DNA from: JACPVF01 sp964502095
GTDB taxonomy: Bacteria; Chloroflexota; Anaerolineae; Anaerolineales; Villigracilaceae
Length of the DNA: 21,979 bases
Direction of reading: 5' to 3'
Assembly: GCA_964502095.1 (NCBI GenBank)
Contig: CAZCUF010000021.1
Location: 1-21,979 of the forward strand
In this document: positions 14,432-21,190 of the stretch, one piece after another
Layout of the letters: the number at the start of each line of letters is the position of its first letter
Numbering within the stretch: position 1 is the first letter of the stretch
Notes under the pieces: generated by a model
What the model was told of the DNA's origin: nothing
What the model saw: only the letters and a program-made list of their open reading frames with translations
Database searches by the model: none
Made by a program: the position numbers and the translations under genes

Positions 14432-15826
14432 TCAGAGCAGTGTACCGCGCAAAATGAACGACGCGACCGAGAAATAGATGATCAACCCCGAAACATCCAC
14501 CAACGTTGCAACAAACGGCGCAGAGGAAGTAGCCGGGTCCACGCCAATACGCCGCAGGATCAGCGGCAGCATCGAACCGGCCAACGTTCCCCACAACACG
14601 ATTCCTATCAGGGCCGTTCCAACGGTCAGGGCGAGCAACAGCCAGTGCGTTCCGTAAGAATGAAACAATACGGCCCAGGTCGAAATACGGATAAATCCGA
14701 TCGCGCCCAAAATCGCTCCCAGCGACAAACCGGACAAAATCTCGCGGTGCATCACGCGCCACCAATCCCGTACGCGGACCTCGCCCAGCGCCATGGCGCG
14801 GATGATCAACGTGGAGGCCTGCGAACCGGAGTTGCCTCCGCTCGAAATGACCAAGGGAACAAAGATCGAAAGCACCACGGCCTTGGCAATTTCATCCTCG
14901 AATCGCCCCATCGCGGTGGCGGTCAGCATTTCGCTCAGGAATAAAATGATCAACCAGCCGGCCCGCTTGCGCACCATGCGCGGCAGGGCAATCTTCATGT
15001 AAGGTTCATCGAGCGCTTCGGAACCGCCGATCTTTTGAATATCTTCCGTGGCTTCTTCTTCAGCTACATCCAGGATATCGTCCACGGTGACTATGCCGAT
15101 CAGGATGCCTTGTGTATCGGTCACTGGCAAGGCAGTCAAGTCCGTATCTTTGAAAGCCGCCACAGCCACTTCGCGGTTATCGGTGGCTTTCAAAGAAACA
15201 AATCGAAAGTCCATGAGATCGGTAATGGGGGATTCGGGCGCGGCCAGCAGTAATTGACGAATTCTCAAGTCATCGGTCAGTTTGCCCTGCGCATCGATCA
15301 CGTAGATCATGCTCATCGTTTCGCTATCTTTTCCGTAACGACGGATATGATCGAGCGAGCGCCCGATCGTCCACTGCTGGCGGATGCGGACAAAATCAGG
15401 AGTCATCAAACGCCCGATGCTGTCTTCGCTATAACCAAGCAGTTGGGCGGCGACCGTCCGCTCCTCGGGTGAAAGCAGATTAAGCAATTGCTGGATGACG
15501 TTGGCGGGCAGTTCCTCCAGAAAAGAAGTACGGTCGTCCGGCGACATGGCGTTCAAAATGCTCGCCACCTCTTCATGCGCCATCGCCTTGAGCAATTCCT
15601 CCTGCCGTTCATTGGAAAGATAGGAAAAAACTTCAGCGGCCTCTTCGCGCGGCAGAAGACGGAAAACAACCGCTTCCTGCTCCGCCGAGAGCGGCTCCAT
15701 GACATCGGCAATGTCGCCCGCCTTCCAATTTTTGATCAGCTCATGCAGTTTGCCAAAATCGCGTGATTCGATCAACGCGCCAAGATCGTTTACCGTTTTC
15801 ACAAGAACATCGTTAGAAAAGGCCAT
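14432..15826 (-). CDS. mgtE: MgtE-type magnesium channel/transporter
   Basis: A 464-residue protein of standard MgtE architecture: an N-terminal helical Mg2+-sensing superhelix (about residues 1-130, repeated LPxEEAAEVFxYL and NAMSPDDRTSFLEELP-type units), two CBS domains (about 135-260, LMTPDFVRI and VTVDDILDVAEEEATED), and a five-helix membrane domain with the signature SSGGNSGSQASTLIIRA and the pore-region segment PFVATLVDVSGLIIYF with its conserved aspartate. It carries Mg2+ across the cytoplasmic membrane and is closed by the sensor domain at high intracellular Mg2+. GGAGGA lies 3 bases before the ATG at 15826. Expression is very probably controlled by the M-box riboswitch upstream. The leader between riboswitch terminator and start is unusually long and contains another hairpin. 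Confidence 0.96.
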   Translation of the reverse strand: MAFSNDVLVKTVNDLGALIESRDFGKLHELIKNWKAGDIADVMEPLSAEQEAVVFRLLPREEAAEVFSYLSNERQEELLKAMAHEEVASILNAMSPDDRTSFLEELPANVIQQLLNLLSPEERTVAAQLLGYSEDSIGRLMTPDFVRIRQQWTIGRSLDHIRRYGKDSETMSMIYVIDAQGKLTDDLRIRQLLLAAPESPITDLMDFRFVSLKATDNREVAVAAFKDTDLTALPVTDTQGILIGIVTVDDILDVAEEEATEDIQKIGGSEALDEPYMKIALPRMVRKRAGWLIILFLSEMLTATAMGRFEDEIAKAVVLSIFVPLVISSGGNSGSQASTLIIRAMALGEVRVRDWWRVMHREILSGLSLGAILGAIGFIRISTWAVLFHSYGTHWLLLALTVGTALIGIVLWGTLAGSMLPLILRRIGVDPATSSAPFVATLVDVSGLIIYFSVASFILRGTLL

Positions 15827-15858
15827 AGGTCCTCCATCGGTTGAGATTTGGAGACAGC

Positions 15859-15892
15859 AAAAGCCGCCTCATTCCCGGCAAAGGCGGCTTTT
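15859..15892. terminator. Second strong hairpin in the mgtE leader, terminator-like on both strands
   Basis: A perfect 10-base stem (AAAAGCCGCC with GGCGGCTTTT) and 14-base loop, about 33 bases before the mgtE start. On the minus strand it ends in TTTTGC, a short U tract; on the plus strand in TTTTATTT. It may be a second attenuator for mgtE or a barrier to antisense transcription. Confidence 0.6.
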
Positions 15893-15904
15893 ATTTCTCA
15901 ACAT
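15869..15904 (-). CDS. Candidate 11-codon leader peptide lying in the second hairpin
   Basis: The ATG at 15904 has GGAG 8 bases upstream and encodes MLRNKSRLCRE before a stop at 15869. The frame runs through one arm and the loop of the 15859-15892 hairpin, so a translating ribosome would prevent that hairpin from forming. Three of eleven codons are arginine. Too short for any homology argument; offered only because of its placement and ribosome binding site. Confidence 0.2.
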   Translation of the reverse strand: MLRNKSRLCRE

Positions 15905-15927
15905 GATTCTTTCTCCTGCGCTATCGA

Positions 15928-16038
15928 TCAAGGACAAGCAGTCGAAGGAGAGTGCGCAGATACGCCAAACCACGCGGGCATGCCAAAAACACTTTGCCGG
16001 TTCGTATGCAAAATTTGTTTATGATCATCTATGTCCAC
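15928..16038 (-). CDS. Candidate small ORF in the mgtE leader, 36 residues
   Basis: A GTG at 16038 is preceded 7 bases earlier by GGAAGGAGG, one of the best Shine-Dalgarno sequences in the window. The frame encodes VDIDDHKQILHTNRQSVFGM and a further 16 residues. No membrane segment or recognised family. It lies between the riboswitch terminator and the second hairpin. It could be an Mg2+-regulated small protein or a leader ORF, or the Shine-Dalgarno may be fortuitous. Confidence 0.25.
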   Translation of the reverse strand: MDIDDHKQILHTNRQSVFGMPAWFGVSAHSPSTACP

Positions 16039-16097
16039 GAGGCGCCTCCTTCCGCGCAACACCTTGGATTCGGCCAGTGACCGGGGCATCGCGGCAA

Positions 16098-16128
16098 ATG
16101 AAAACCTCCCGTCAGTTTCGCGGGAGGC
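16098..16128 (-). terminator. Riboswitch-controlled intrinsic terminator
   Basis: On the minus strand CCTCCCG (16127-16121), a 9-base loop, and CGGGAGG (16111-16105), then TTTTCATTT. The first arm plus one base (GCCTCCC, 16128-16122) is also exactly complementary to GGGAGGC at the 3' edge of the M-box (16159-16153), giving a mutually exclusive antiterminator. Confidence 0.85.
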
Positions 16129-16152
16129 AGAATCACATGCACAATCATTTCG

Positions 16153-16310
16153 GCCTCCCTGGTTGAGCTTCAGCACTGCGCGTCGTAGGGTTTGTCACCC
16201 AGCCATTTTAAGTAGAGCCTTATGCCGACTTTACCTGTTATACCCTTTGGCGTCTTTCGACGTTTCAGGACAATGGCTTATGTCTCACGCAGCCGCCTGG
16301 CCTAACGAGG
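16153..16310 (-). promoter_or_regulatory. M-box (ykoK) magnesium riboswitch
   Basis: Read on the minus strand, the segment contains the M-box landmarks in the right order: CGTTAGG, AAACGTCGAAAGACGCC, AAGGGTATAACAG, GGCTGGGTG followed by CCCTACG, and CAGTGCTGAAGCTC, closing with AACCAGGGAGG, which can pair back to CCTCGTT at the 5' end. M-box RNAs fold around Mg2+ and switch off Mg2+ transporter genes. Here the closing strand (GGGAGGC) is shared between the P1 helix and an antiterminator pairing with the terminator at 16098-16128, so high Mg2+ should give termination and low Mg2+ read-through into mgtE. Edges are accurate to about 5-10 bases. Confidence 0.95.
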
Positions 16311-16329
16311 ACTTTTCAATTGCGGGATA

Positions 16330-16358
16330 CTTATAGTCCCGCGCCATGGAAACGTCAA
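16330..16358 (-). promoter_or_regulatory. Promoter of the M-box/mgtE transcript
   Basis: On the minus strand TTGACG (16358-16353), exactly 17 bases, then TATAAG (16335-16330): a near-consensus sigma70-type promoter starting transcription about 13 bases before the M-box. The -10 sits between inverted GCGGGA and TCCCGC arms (9-base spacer), which may be an additional operator or coincidence. Confidence 0.8.
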
Positions 16359-16390
16359 GGGATTTAATGAAAATGTCCGCCAATTGAAAT

Positions 16391-16421
16391 AAAAAACGGA
16401 CAAGCGTCTGCTTGTCCGTTT
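16391..16421 (-). terminator. Terminator of the ppdK transcript
   Basis: On the minus strand ACGGACAAGC, a 4-base loop, GCTTGTCCGT and then a T run (TTTTTATTTC). It starts about 20 bases after the ppdK stop and insulates it from the mgtE promoter. Confidence 0.92.
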
Positions 16422-16441
16422 GCGATTCAACCGAAGGCGGC

Positions 16442-19294
16442 TTACTTATCTTCTGCGATACGCTTGCCGCTGTACTTCAAAGCGACATGCGCCGCGGCCA
16501 GGCGCGCGACCGGCACGCGGAATGGCGAACAGGAAACATAGTTGTTGCCGATTAAATGACACCATTCAATGGACTCGGGATCGCCGCCATGCTCACCGCA
16601 GATGCCCACTTCCAGCGTTGGGCGCGTCTTGCGTCCTTCGGCAATCGCCCATTGCATGAGCTTGCCCACGCCGTCGCGGTCAATGGTTTGGAACGGGTTC
16701 TTCGGCAGGATATTCTGCTCCACATACGTAACAAGGAAGTTGCGTTCGGCGTCGTCGCGTGAGTAACCGAAGGTCATTTGAGTCAGATCGTTCGTGCCAA
16801 ACGAGAAGAATTCGGCGTGTGTGGCGATCTCGGCCGCGGTAACAGCCGCACGCGGGATCTCGATCATGGTGCCGAATTTATAAGTCAGCTTCTTGACACC
16901 TTTTTCCGCCAGTACAGCCGCGGCGATACGCGTAAGGCGCGGCTGGATCCACTCCAATTCCTTGACTGTGCCGGTCAACGGGATCATTACTTCAGGATGG
17001 ACCTTGATGCCGCGCAAAGTACAGTCTGCCGCGGCTTCGAAGATGGCGCGTACTTGCATCTCGACGATCTCAGGCATGGCAATACTCAAACGCACGCCGC
17101 GCAGACCCATCATCGGGTTTGACTCGTGTAGTGCCTTGATGTGGCTCAATAATTTTTCTTTGGCCGCCAGTCCCTCGGTCTCGCCTTTGACGCGCATAGT
17201 AATGACTTCTTCGAACAGTTTTTCCTCGTCGGGCATGAATTCATGCAGGGGCGGGTCGATCAGGCGAATGATCACAGGATGGCCATCCATCGCTTCAAAC
17301 AGACCGTCGAAGTCTTTGCGCTGACTCGGCAGTAACTCATTCAACGCGGCCGTACGTTCAGCCGAAGTATCGGCAAGGATCATGCGCTGAACGATGGGCA
17401 AACGCTCGGGTTCAAAGAACATGTGCTCGGTCCGGCAGAGACCGATGCCCATTGCGCCGTACGCGCGGGCGCGGCGCGCATCCTTGGGGTAGTCCGCATT
17501 AGCCCATACTTGCAAACCGCGCGTCGGCCAGCCCTTGGGCGACTTGCGAACGTTCGGGCGGGCCGCGATCTCGTCTGCCCATTTGAGCAGAGTCATCAAT
17601 TCGGTCTGTTCTTCGAGGCTCGGCGCGCTGGTAGGAATCTTGCCGAGGAAGACCTGCCCGGTTGTACCGTCAACAGAGATCCAATCGCCCTCTTTGGCAG
17701 TCTTGCCATTGACCGACATTGCGCGTCGTTCGGGATCGATCTCGATACTCGATGCGCCGACCACGCACGGGATGCCAAACTGACGAGCCACCACTGCGGC
17801 GTGCGAAGTGGCGCCGCCTTCGCTGGTAAGCACGCCTCTGGCGGCGATCATGCCGTGCACATCATCCGGCTTGGTGAACGGACGCACCATGACGACATCC
17901 TGCTTGTGTTCTTTTGCCATGCGTTCGGCTGTATCGGCGTCGAAATAAATCTGACCGACCGCCGCGCCCGGCGAAGCGTTCACGCCTTTGGCAAAGAAGG
18001 AACCAGCCTTCTCGGCGTCTTTCATGGCTTTTTCTTCAAATTGCGGATGCAAGAGCGCGTCCGCCACTTCGGGAGCCACTCGCAGAACCGCGTCTTCCTT
18101 CGTGATCAACTTCTCGTTCGCCAGATCCACGGCGATCTTCACCGTGGACTTGGCCGTGCGCTTGCCGTTACGGGTCTGAAGCATCCACAGTTTGCCGTGC
18201 TCAATCGTGAATTCAACATCCTGCATATCCTTGTAATGCTTTTCCAGTTTGCCGGTGATGTCCATAAATTGTTTATAGACACCGGGCATGTTCTTGGAGA
18301 GATTCTCGATTTGCTCGGTGTTGCGGATGCCTGCCACCACATCTTCGCCCTGCGCATTGAGCAGGTATTCGCCCATCATTTTTTTAACGCCGGTCGAGGG
18401 GTCGCGCGTGAAAGCCACGCCCGTGCCGGAATCGAAACCCATATTTCCGAAGACCATCGTCACAATGTTGACAGCTGTACCGAGATCATCTGAGATATTC
18501 GTAGCGCGGCGATAATCCTGCGCGCGCTTGGCGTTCCAGGATTCGAACACAGCCTTGGTGGCAAGTTCGAGCTGTTTATATACATCCTGCGGGAAATCAA
18601 AACCGACATGTCGCTTGAAGATTTCCTTGAATGTGGAAACCAATTTCTTCCAGTCTTCAGCGGTCATGTCGGTATCAACTTTGTAACCCCTCCCCGTTTT
18701 GTAATCGGCCATCGGGTGTTCAAAGACTTCGTCGTCGAGATTGAAGACGGTCGTGCCGAACATTTCGATCAAACGCCGATACGAATCCCATACAAAGCGC
18801 GGATTCCCGGTCAGCTTGATCATGCCATCCACCACCTCATCGTTCATACCGATGTTGAGGATGGTGTTCATCATGCCGGGCATGGAAAACTTGGCGCCCG
18901 AACGGCAGGAGACCAACAAGGGAGTTTCTGCACTGCCAAACTTCTTGCCGGTCTTCTTCTCGACGATTTTGAGCGCGTCCAGCGCCTGCTTCCACATTCC
19001 CGCAGGGAACTTCCCGGTTTTACGGAACGCGTTGCACGCCTCGGTTGTGACGGTAAACCCGGGCGGCACCGGCACGCCAGCGCGAGTCATATCTGCCAGG
19101 CCCGAGCCTTTGCCGCCGAGGAGGCCGCGCACGCCCTCCCAGGAACCTGTGTATTTCTCCACCGCTTTGACTTCTTCGAAAAGATAGACCCACTTCTTTT
19201 GTTTGGGGGCGACTTTCCGAGTCGTTGGTTTGGATTTCTTGACCGTTTTCCTTGCAACAGTCTTTTTTACAACTTTCCTGCTCGTGGAAACCAT
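16442..19294 (-). CDS. ppdK: Pyruvate phosphate dikinase with a basic N-terminal tail
   Basis: A 950-residue PPDK, longer than the usual 870-900 residues. It interconverts pyruvate, ATP and Pi with PEP, AMP and PPi. Visible parts: ATP-grasp nucleotide domain (GGKGSGLADMTRAGVPVPPG, VSCRSGAKFSMPGMM), swivelling phosphohistidine domain (GGATSHAAVVARQFGIPCVVG, phosphoacceptor H498), and the PEP/pyruvate TIM barrel (GLCRTEHMF, SFGTNDLTQMTFGYSRDD, GICGEHGGDP with the catalytic cysteine C899, and CSPFRVPVARLAAA). The first 34 residues (MVSTSRKVVKKTVARKTVKK and on to APKQKK) are about half Lys/Arg with Thr/Val/Pro and are not part of the catalytic fold. GAAGG lies 5 bases before the ATG at 19294, and a perfect dyad adjoins it. 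Monocistronic: terminator at 16391-16421. Confidence 0.96.
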   Translation of the reverse strand: MVSTSRKVVKKTVARKTVKKSKPTTRKVAPKQKKWVYLFEEVKAVEKYTGSWEGVRGLLGGKGSGLADMTRAGVPVPPGFTVTTEACNAFRKTGKFPAGMWKQALDALKIVEKKTGKKFGSAETPLLVSCRSGAKFSMPGMMNTILNIGMNDEVVDGMIKLTGNPRFVWDSYRRLIEMFGTTVFNLDDEVFEHPMADYKTGRGYKVDTDMTAEDWKKLVSTFKEIFKRHVGFDFPQDVYKQLELATKAVFESWNAKRAQDYRRATNISDDLGTAVNIVTMVFGNMGFDSGTGVAFTRDPSTGVKKMMGEYLLNAQGEDVVAGIRNTEQIENLSKNMPGVYKQFMDITGKLEKHYKDMQDVEFTIEHGKLWMLQTRNGKRTAKSTVKIAVDLANEKLITKEDAVLRVAPEVADALLHPQFEEKAMKDAEKAGSFFAKGVNASPGAAVGQIYFDADTAERMAKEHKQDVVMVRPFTKPDDVHGMIAARGVLTSEGGATSHAAVVARQFGIPCVVGASSIEIDPERRAMSVNGKTAKEGDWISVDGTTGQVFLGKIPTSAPSLEEQTELMTLLKWADEIAARPNVRKSPKGWPTRGLQVWANADYPKDARRARAYGAMGIGLCRTEHMFFEPERLPIVQRMILADTSAERTAALNELLPSQRKDFDGLFEAMDGHPVIIRLIDPPLHEFMPDEEKLFEEVITMRVKGETEGLAAKEKLLSHIKALHESNPMMGLRGVRLSIAMPEIVEMQVRAIFEAAADCTLRGIKVHPEVMIPLTGTVKELEWIQPRLTRIAAAVLAEKGVKKLTYKFGTMIEIPRAAVTAAEIATHAEFFSFGTNDLTQMTFGYSRDDAERNFLVTYVEQNILPKNPFQTIDRDGVGKLMQWAIAEGRKTRPTLEVGICGEHGGDPESIEWCHLIGNNYVSCSPFRVPVARLAAAHVALKYSGKRIAEDK

Positions 19295-19304
19295 TGGAAC
19301 CTTC

Positions 19305-19323
19305 TTTCAAAACAATTTTGAAA
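19305..19323. promoter_or_regulatory. 8-3-8 inverted repeat abutting the ppdK ribosome binding site
   Basis: TTTCAAAA-CAA-TTTTGAAA (plus strand) is a perfect inverted repeat whose edge touches the GAAGG of ppdK. It could be a protein-binding operator or an AT-rich hairpin limiting ribosome access. Confidence 0.4.
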
Positions 19324-19357
19324 ATTAAAAAGCTTAACGGCGTGAAGTTTACCACAA

Positions 19358-19386
19358 AGGATATATGACAAAAGTGAGGAGTTCAA
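19358..19386 (-). promoter_or_regulatory. Candidate ppdK promoter
   Basis: Minus strand TTGAAC (19386-19381), 17 bases, TATCCT (19363-19358). Both hexamers match 4/6. An extended -10-like TGGTAAACT lies a few bases downstream as an alternative. The 203-base divergent region with the response regulator also carries CTTGC-N10-GCAAG (19442-19461). Confidence 0.3.
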
Positions 19387-19497
19387 AGAACAGTTGTCAG
19401 CATTTTGTAAAGTTACGATACGGCGTCCATTCTGTTAATAGCTTGCAAAGTATAAAGCAAGTCAAATCGAGGATAATATGGCGAGATTGGAATCCGA

Positions 19498-19917
19498 ATG
19501 ACCATCAATATTCTTGCGATCGATGACGATCCTGCAGTAACAGAACTGCTTACACTTTTACTGAAATCATTGAATTACGAAGTGATCTCCGCCAACAGCG
19601 GCGCTCGCGGCGTGGACCTGGCGCGCGAGAAAAATCCCGATCTGATAGTGCTCGATTTAATGATGCCTGAAATGGACGGCTGGCAGGTTTGTAAAACCAT
19701 GCGCGCATTCACCAATGCGCCCATTATCATTCTCTCCGCCTTGAACGACCCGGCCGTTATCGCCAGCATTCTGGATGCCGGCGCCGACGACTACCTCACC
19801 AAACCAATCTCGAGCAGTGTGCTTGCCGCTCATATCAATAAATTAGTGCGGCGCACCACAGGCGGACTGAAGATCACCACAGACAAGACCTTTGGCGCAT
19901 TCACGCCTCACTCGTAA
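19498..19917 (+). CDS. Stand-alone response regulator receiver protein
   Basis: A 139-residue protein consisting of one CheY-like receiver domain. The acidic cluster D9-D11, phosphoacceptor D53 (LIVLDLMMPE), switch serine S80 (IIILSALND) and lysine K102 (YLTKPIS) are all present, so it should be phosphorylatable. After about residue 118 there is only a short tail (VRRTTGGLKITTDKTFGAF) with no DNA-binding or enzymatic output domain; it resembles the receiver half of OmpR-type regulators ended early at the linker. No histidine kinase is next to it. Start: the ATG at 19498 gives the canonical receiver beginning; GATAAT (19472-19477) upstream may be its -10, leaving a leader of only about 14 bases. 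The C-terminus is natural, followed by a terminator about 70 bases later. Confidence 0.9.
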   Translation: MTINILAIDDDPAVTELLTLLLKSLNYEVISANSGARGVDLAREKNPDLIVLDLMMPEMDGWQVCKTMRAFTNAPIIILSALNDPAVIASILDAGADDYLTKPISSSVLAAHINKLVRRTTGGLKITTDKTFGAFTPHS

Positions 19918-19984
19918 GAACTGCCCGCTTCATTCTCCGCCCTCAATTGCCTCCGCGATAAAAACAGTTCCAGCCTGACGCGAT

Positions 19985-20023
19985 AAAAAATCCGCCTGCG
20001 CTACCGCGTGCAGGAGGATTTTT
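19985..20023. terminator. Bidirectional terminator between the response regulator and the sigma operon
   Basis: AAAAATCC and CCTGC pair with GCAGG and GGATTTTT, with one internal mismatch and a 10-base loop. T runs occur at the end on both strands, so it serves the convergent response regulator and sigma/DegV transcripts. Confidence 0.88.
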
Positions 20024-20065
20024 CATTCGGATCCATTACCAAGAATTCAATCGCGGAAGATTGTT

Positions 20066-20335
20066 TTATCCCGTCCTGCGTTCGAAAAAATGGAAGAAGG
20101 CGCGCACCACCGTAATCGTCACCAGCAAGCCGGACATGATGCCGCCCAGCGCCAGCAGTAACGATTGCCATTCGCGCAGGCGCACCACGATCTGCTCGCG
20201 CTGTGGAAAACGCAGGCGCCCGCGCAGGCGGTAGATCACCTCTTTCGAAGGCTGAACCCGCCGCAAGGTCCCGGCCAGATGCGCTTCAATCGAGTCAAAA
20301 TTCTTGTCCATATTGGTCAACTTGCTTTTTGTCAT
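20066..20335 (-). CDS. Small single-pass membrane protein, third gene of the sigma operon
   Basis: An 89-residue protein (ATG at 20335; a GTG at 20341 and an ATG at 20311 are alternatives in the same frame). Residues 1-57 are soluble and strongly basic (HLAGTLRRVQPSKEVIYRLR), residues about 58-78 form one hydrophobic helix (LLLALGGIMSGLLVTITVV) and the end is FERRTG. By charge the N-terminal part should be cytoplasmic. It starts 9 bases after the DegV stop with no good Shine-Dalgarno, suggesting coupled translation. Not recognised as a named family. Because the operon begins with an ECF sigma factor, a role as a membrane-anchored sigma regulator is possible, but no zinc-finger anti-sigma motif (HxxxCxxC) is present. 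Confidence 0.65.
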   Translation of the reverse strand: MTKSKLTNMDKNFDSIEAHLAGTLRRVQPSKEVIYRLRGRLRFPQREQIVVRLREWQSLLLALGGIMSGLLVTITVVRAFFHFFERRTG

Positions 20336-20344
20336 TCTCACTCA

Positions 20345-21187
20345 CTACGAAGCAGGATACAACACCAATCCAACCGTTCCGGGGCCGAGATTGGCGGCCA
20401 CAGAGATTGAAAGTTCCGTCATCACTGCATCTTCGGTATTAAATTGCTTTTTAGCTTGTTCGAGCAGGGCCTCCCCCGAACGAGGGTCGCGGGCCTGCAC
20501 CACCGCCAAATAAATCGGCTTATCGCCAAATTCTTCTTTTGCCATAGCCACCACGCGTTCGAGCGCGGCCTTGCGCGTGCGGACACGTTCCGCCATGTTC
20601 AGCACGCCGTCGCGCAATACGGCAATCGGCTTGACGTTCAAAGCCGAGGCAAGAGCGGCCTGTAAAGTTCCAACACGGCCGCTCATACGGGCATAATCCA
20701 GTGTATCGAGCGTCAGAATCACCAGCACCTGACTGCGAACGGTCTCCAGATATTTAACGATTTCTTCCGCGCTCTTCCCGGCTCGCTCCAGCTTGCGGGC
20801 TTCGCGGCACATCAAACCGATACCCGCCGAACCGACCGTCGAATCTATCGGAAATACTTTGAACGTATCTTTTAATTCCTCCGCCGCGCTGACGGCCGAG
20901 GCGTACGTCCCTGAAAGCTTGCTGGTGACGTGGATCGAAATGATGGTATCGCCTTTCTGCGCGACCTTTTTGTAAAAATCCACGAACTGATGCGGCGAAG
21001 GTTGAGCCGTCTTTGGAATCTTCTTCGACTCGTCCACCAGTTTATAGAAACCTTCGTTGTCCAGGTCAACGAATTGAAGATAGGTCTTCTCTCCAAACTG
21101 GATGTTGACCGGGATCATTTGAATATCGTACTCTTTTTCCCAGCCGGGAGGCATGTCGGCGGCGCCATCGGTCACAATTCGTAGCAT
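20345..21187 (-). CDS. DegV-family fatty acid-binding protein
   Basis: A 280-residue protein with typical DegV landmarks: N-terminal IVTDGAADMP, IPVNIQFGEKTY, KTAQPSPHQFVDFY, ISIHVTSKLSGTYASA, VFPIDSTVGSAGIGLM, LDTLDYARMSGRVG and a C-terminal GPGTVGLV. DegV proteins bind long-chain fatty acids between two domains; FakB members present the acyl chain to the kinase FakA for phosphorylation. No fakA gene is in the window, so the FakB role is inference. The first motif has Ala-Ala where many members have Ser/Cys-rich residues. It starts 3 bases after the sigma factor stop, in the same operon. Confidence 0.92.
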   Translation of the reverse strand: MLRIVTDGAADMPPGWEKEYDIQMIPVNIQFGEKTYLQFVDLDNEGFYKLVDESKKIPKTAQPSPHQFVDFYKKVAQKGDTIISIHVTSKLSGTYASAVSAAEELKDTFKVFPIDSTVGSAGIGLMCREARKLERAGKSAEEIVKYLETVRSQVLVILTLDTLDYARMSGRVGTLQAALASALNVKPIAVLRDGVLNMAERVRTRKAALERVVAMAKEEFGDKPIYLAVVQARDPRSGEALLEQAKKQFNTEDAVMTELSISVAANLGPGTVGLVLYPAS

Positions 21188-21190
21188 GGT

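Noticed and set aside
15699..16166. A 155-codon plus-strand frame across the mgtE leader
   Set aside because: It overlaps the mgtE N-terminus and leader antisense, has a low-complexity basic composition and no Shine-Dalgarno; the minus-strand M-box explains the region.
17423..18493. A 356-codon open frame on the plus strand opposite ppdK
   Set aside because: It is the antisense shadow of a highly conserved PPDK, rich in His/Arg/Asp as expected from reverse-complemented codons, with no recognisable domain or ribosome binding site.
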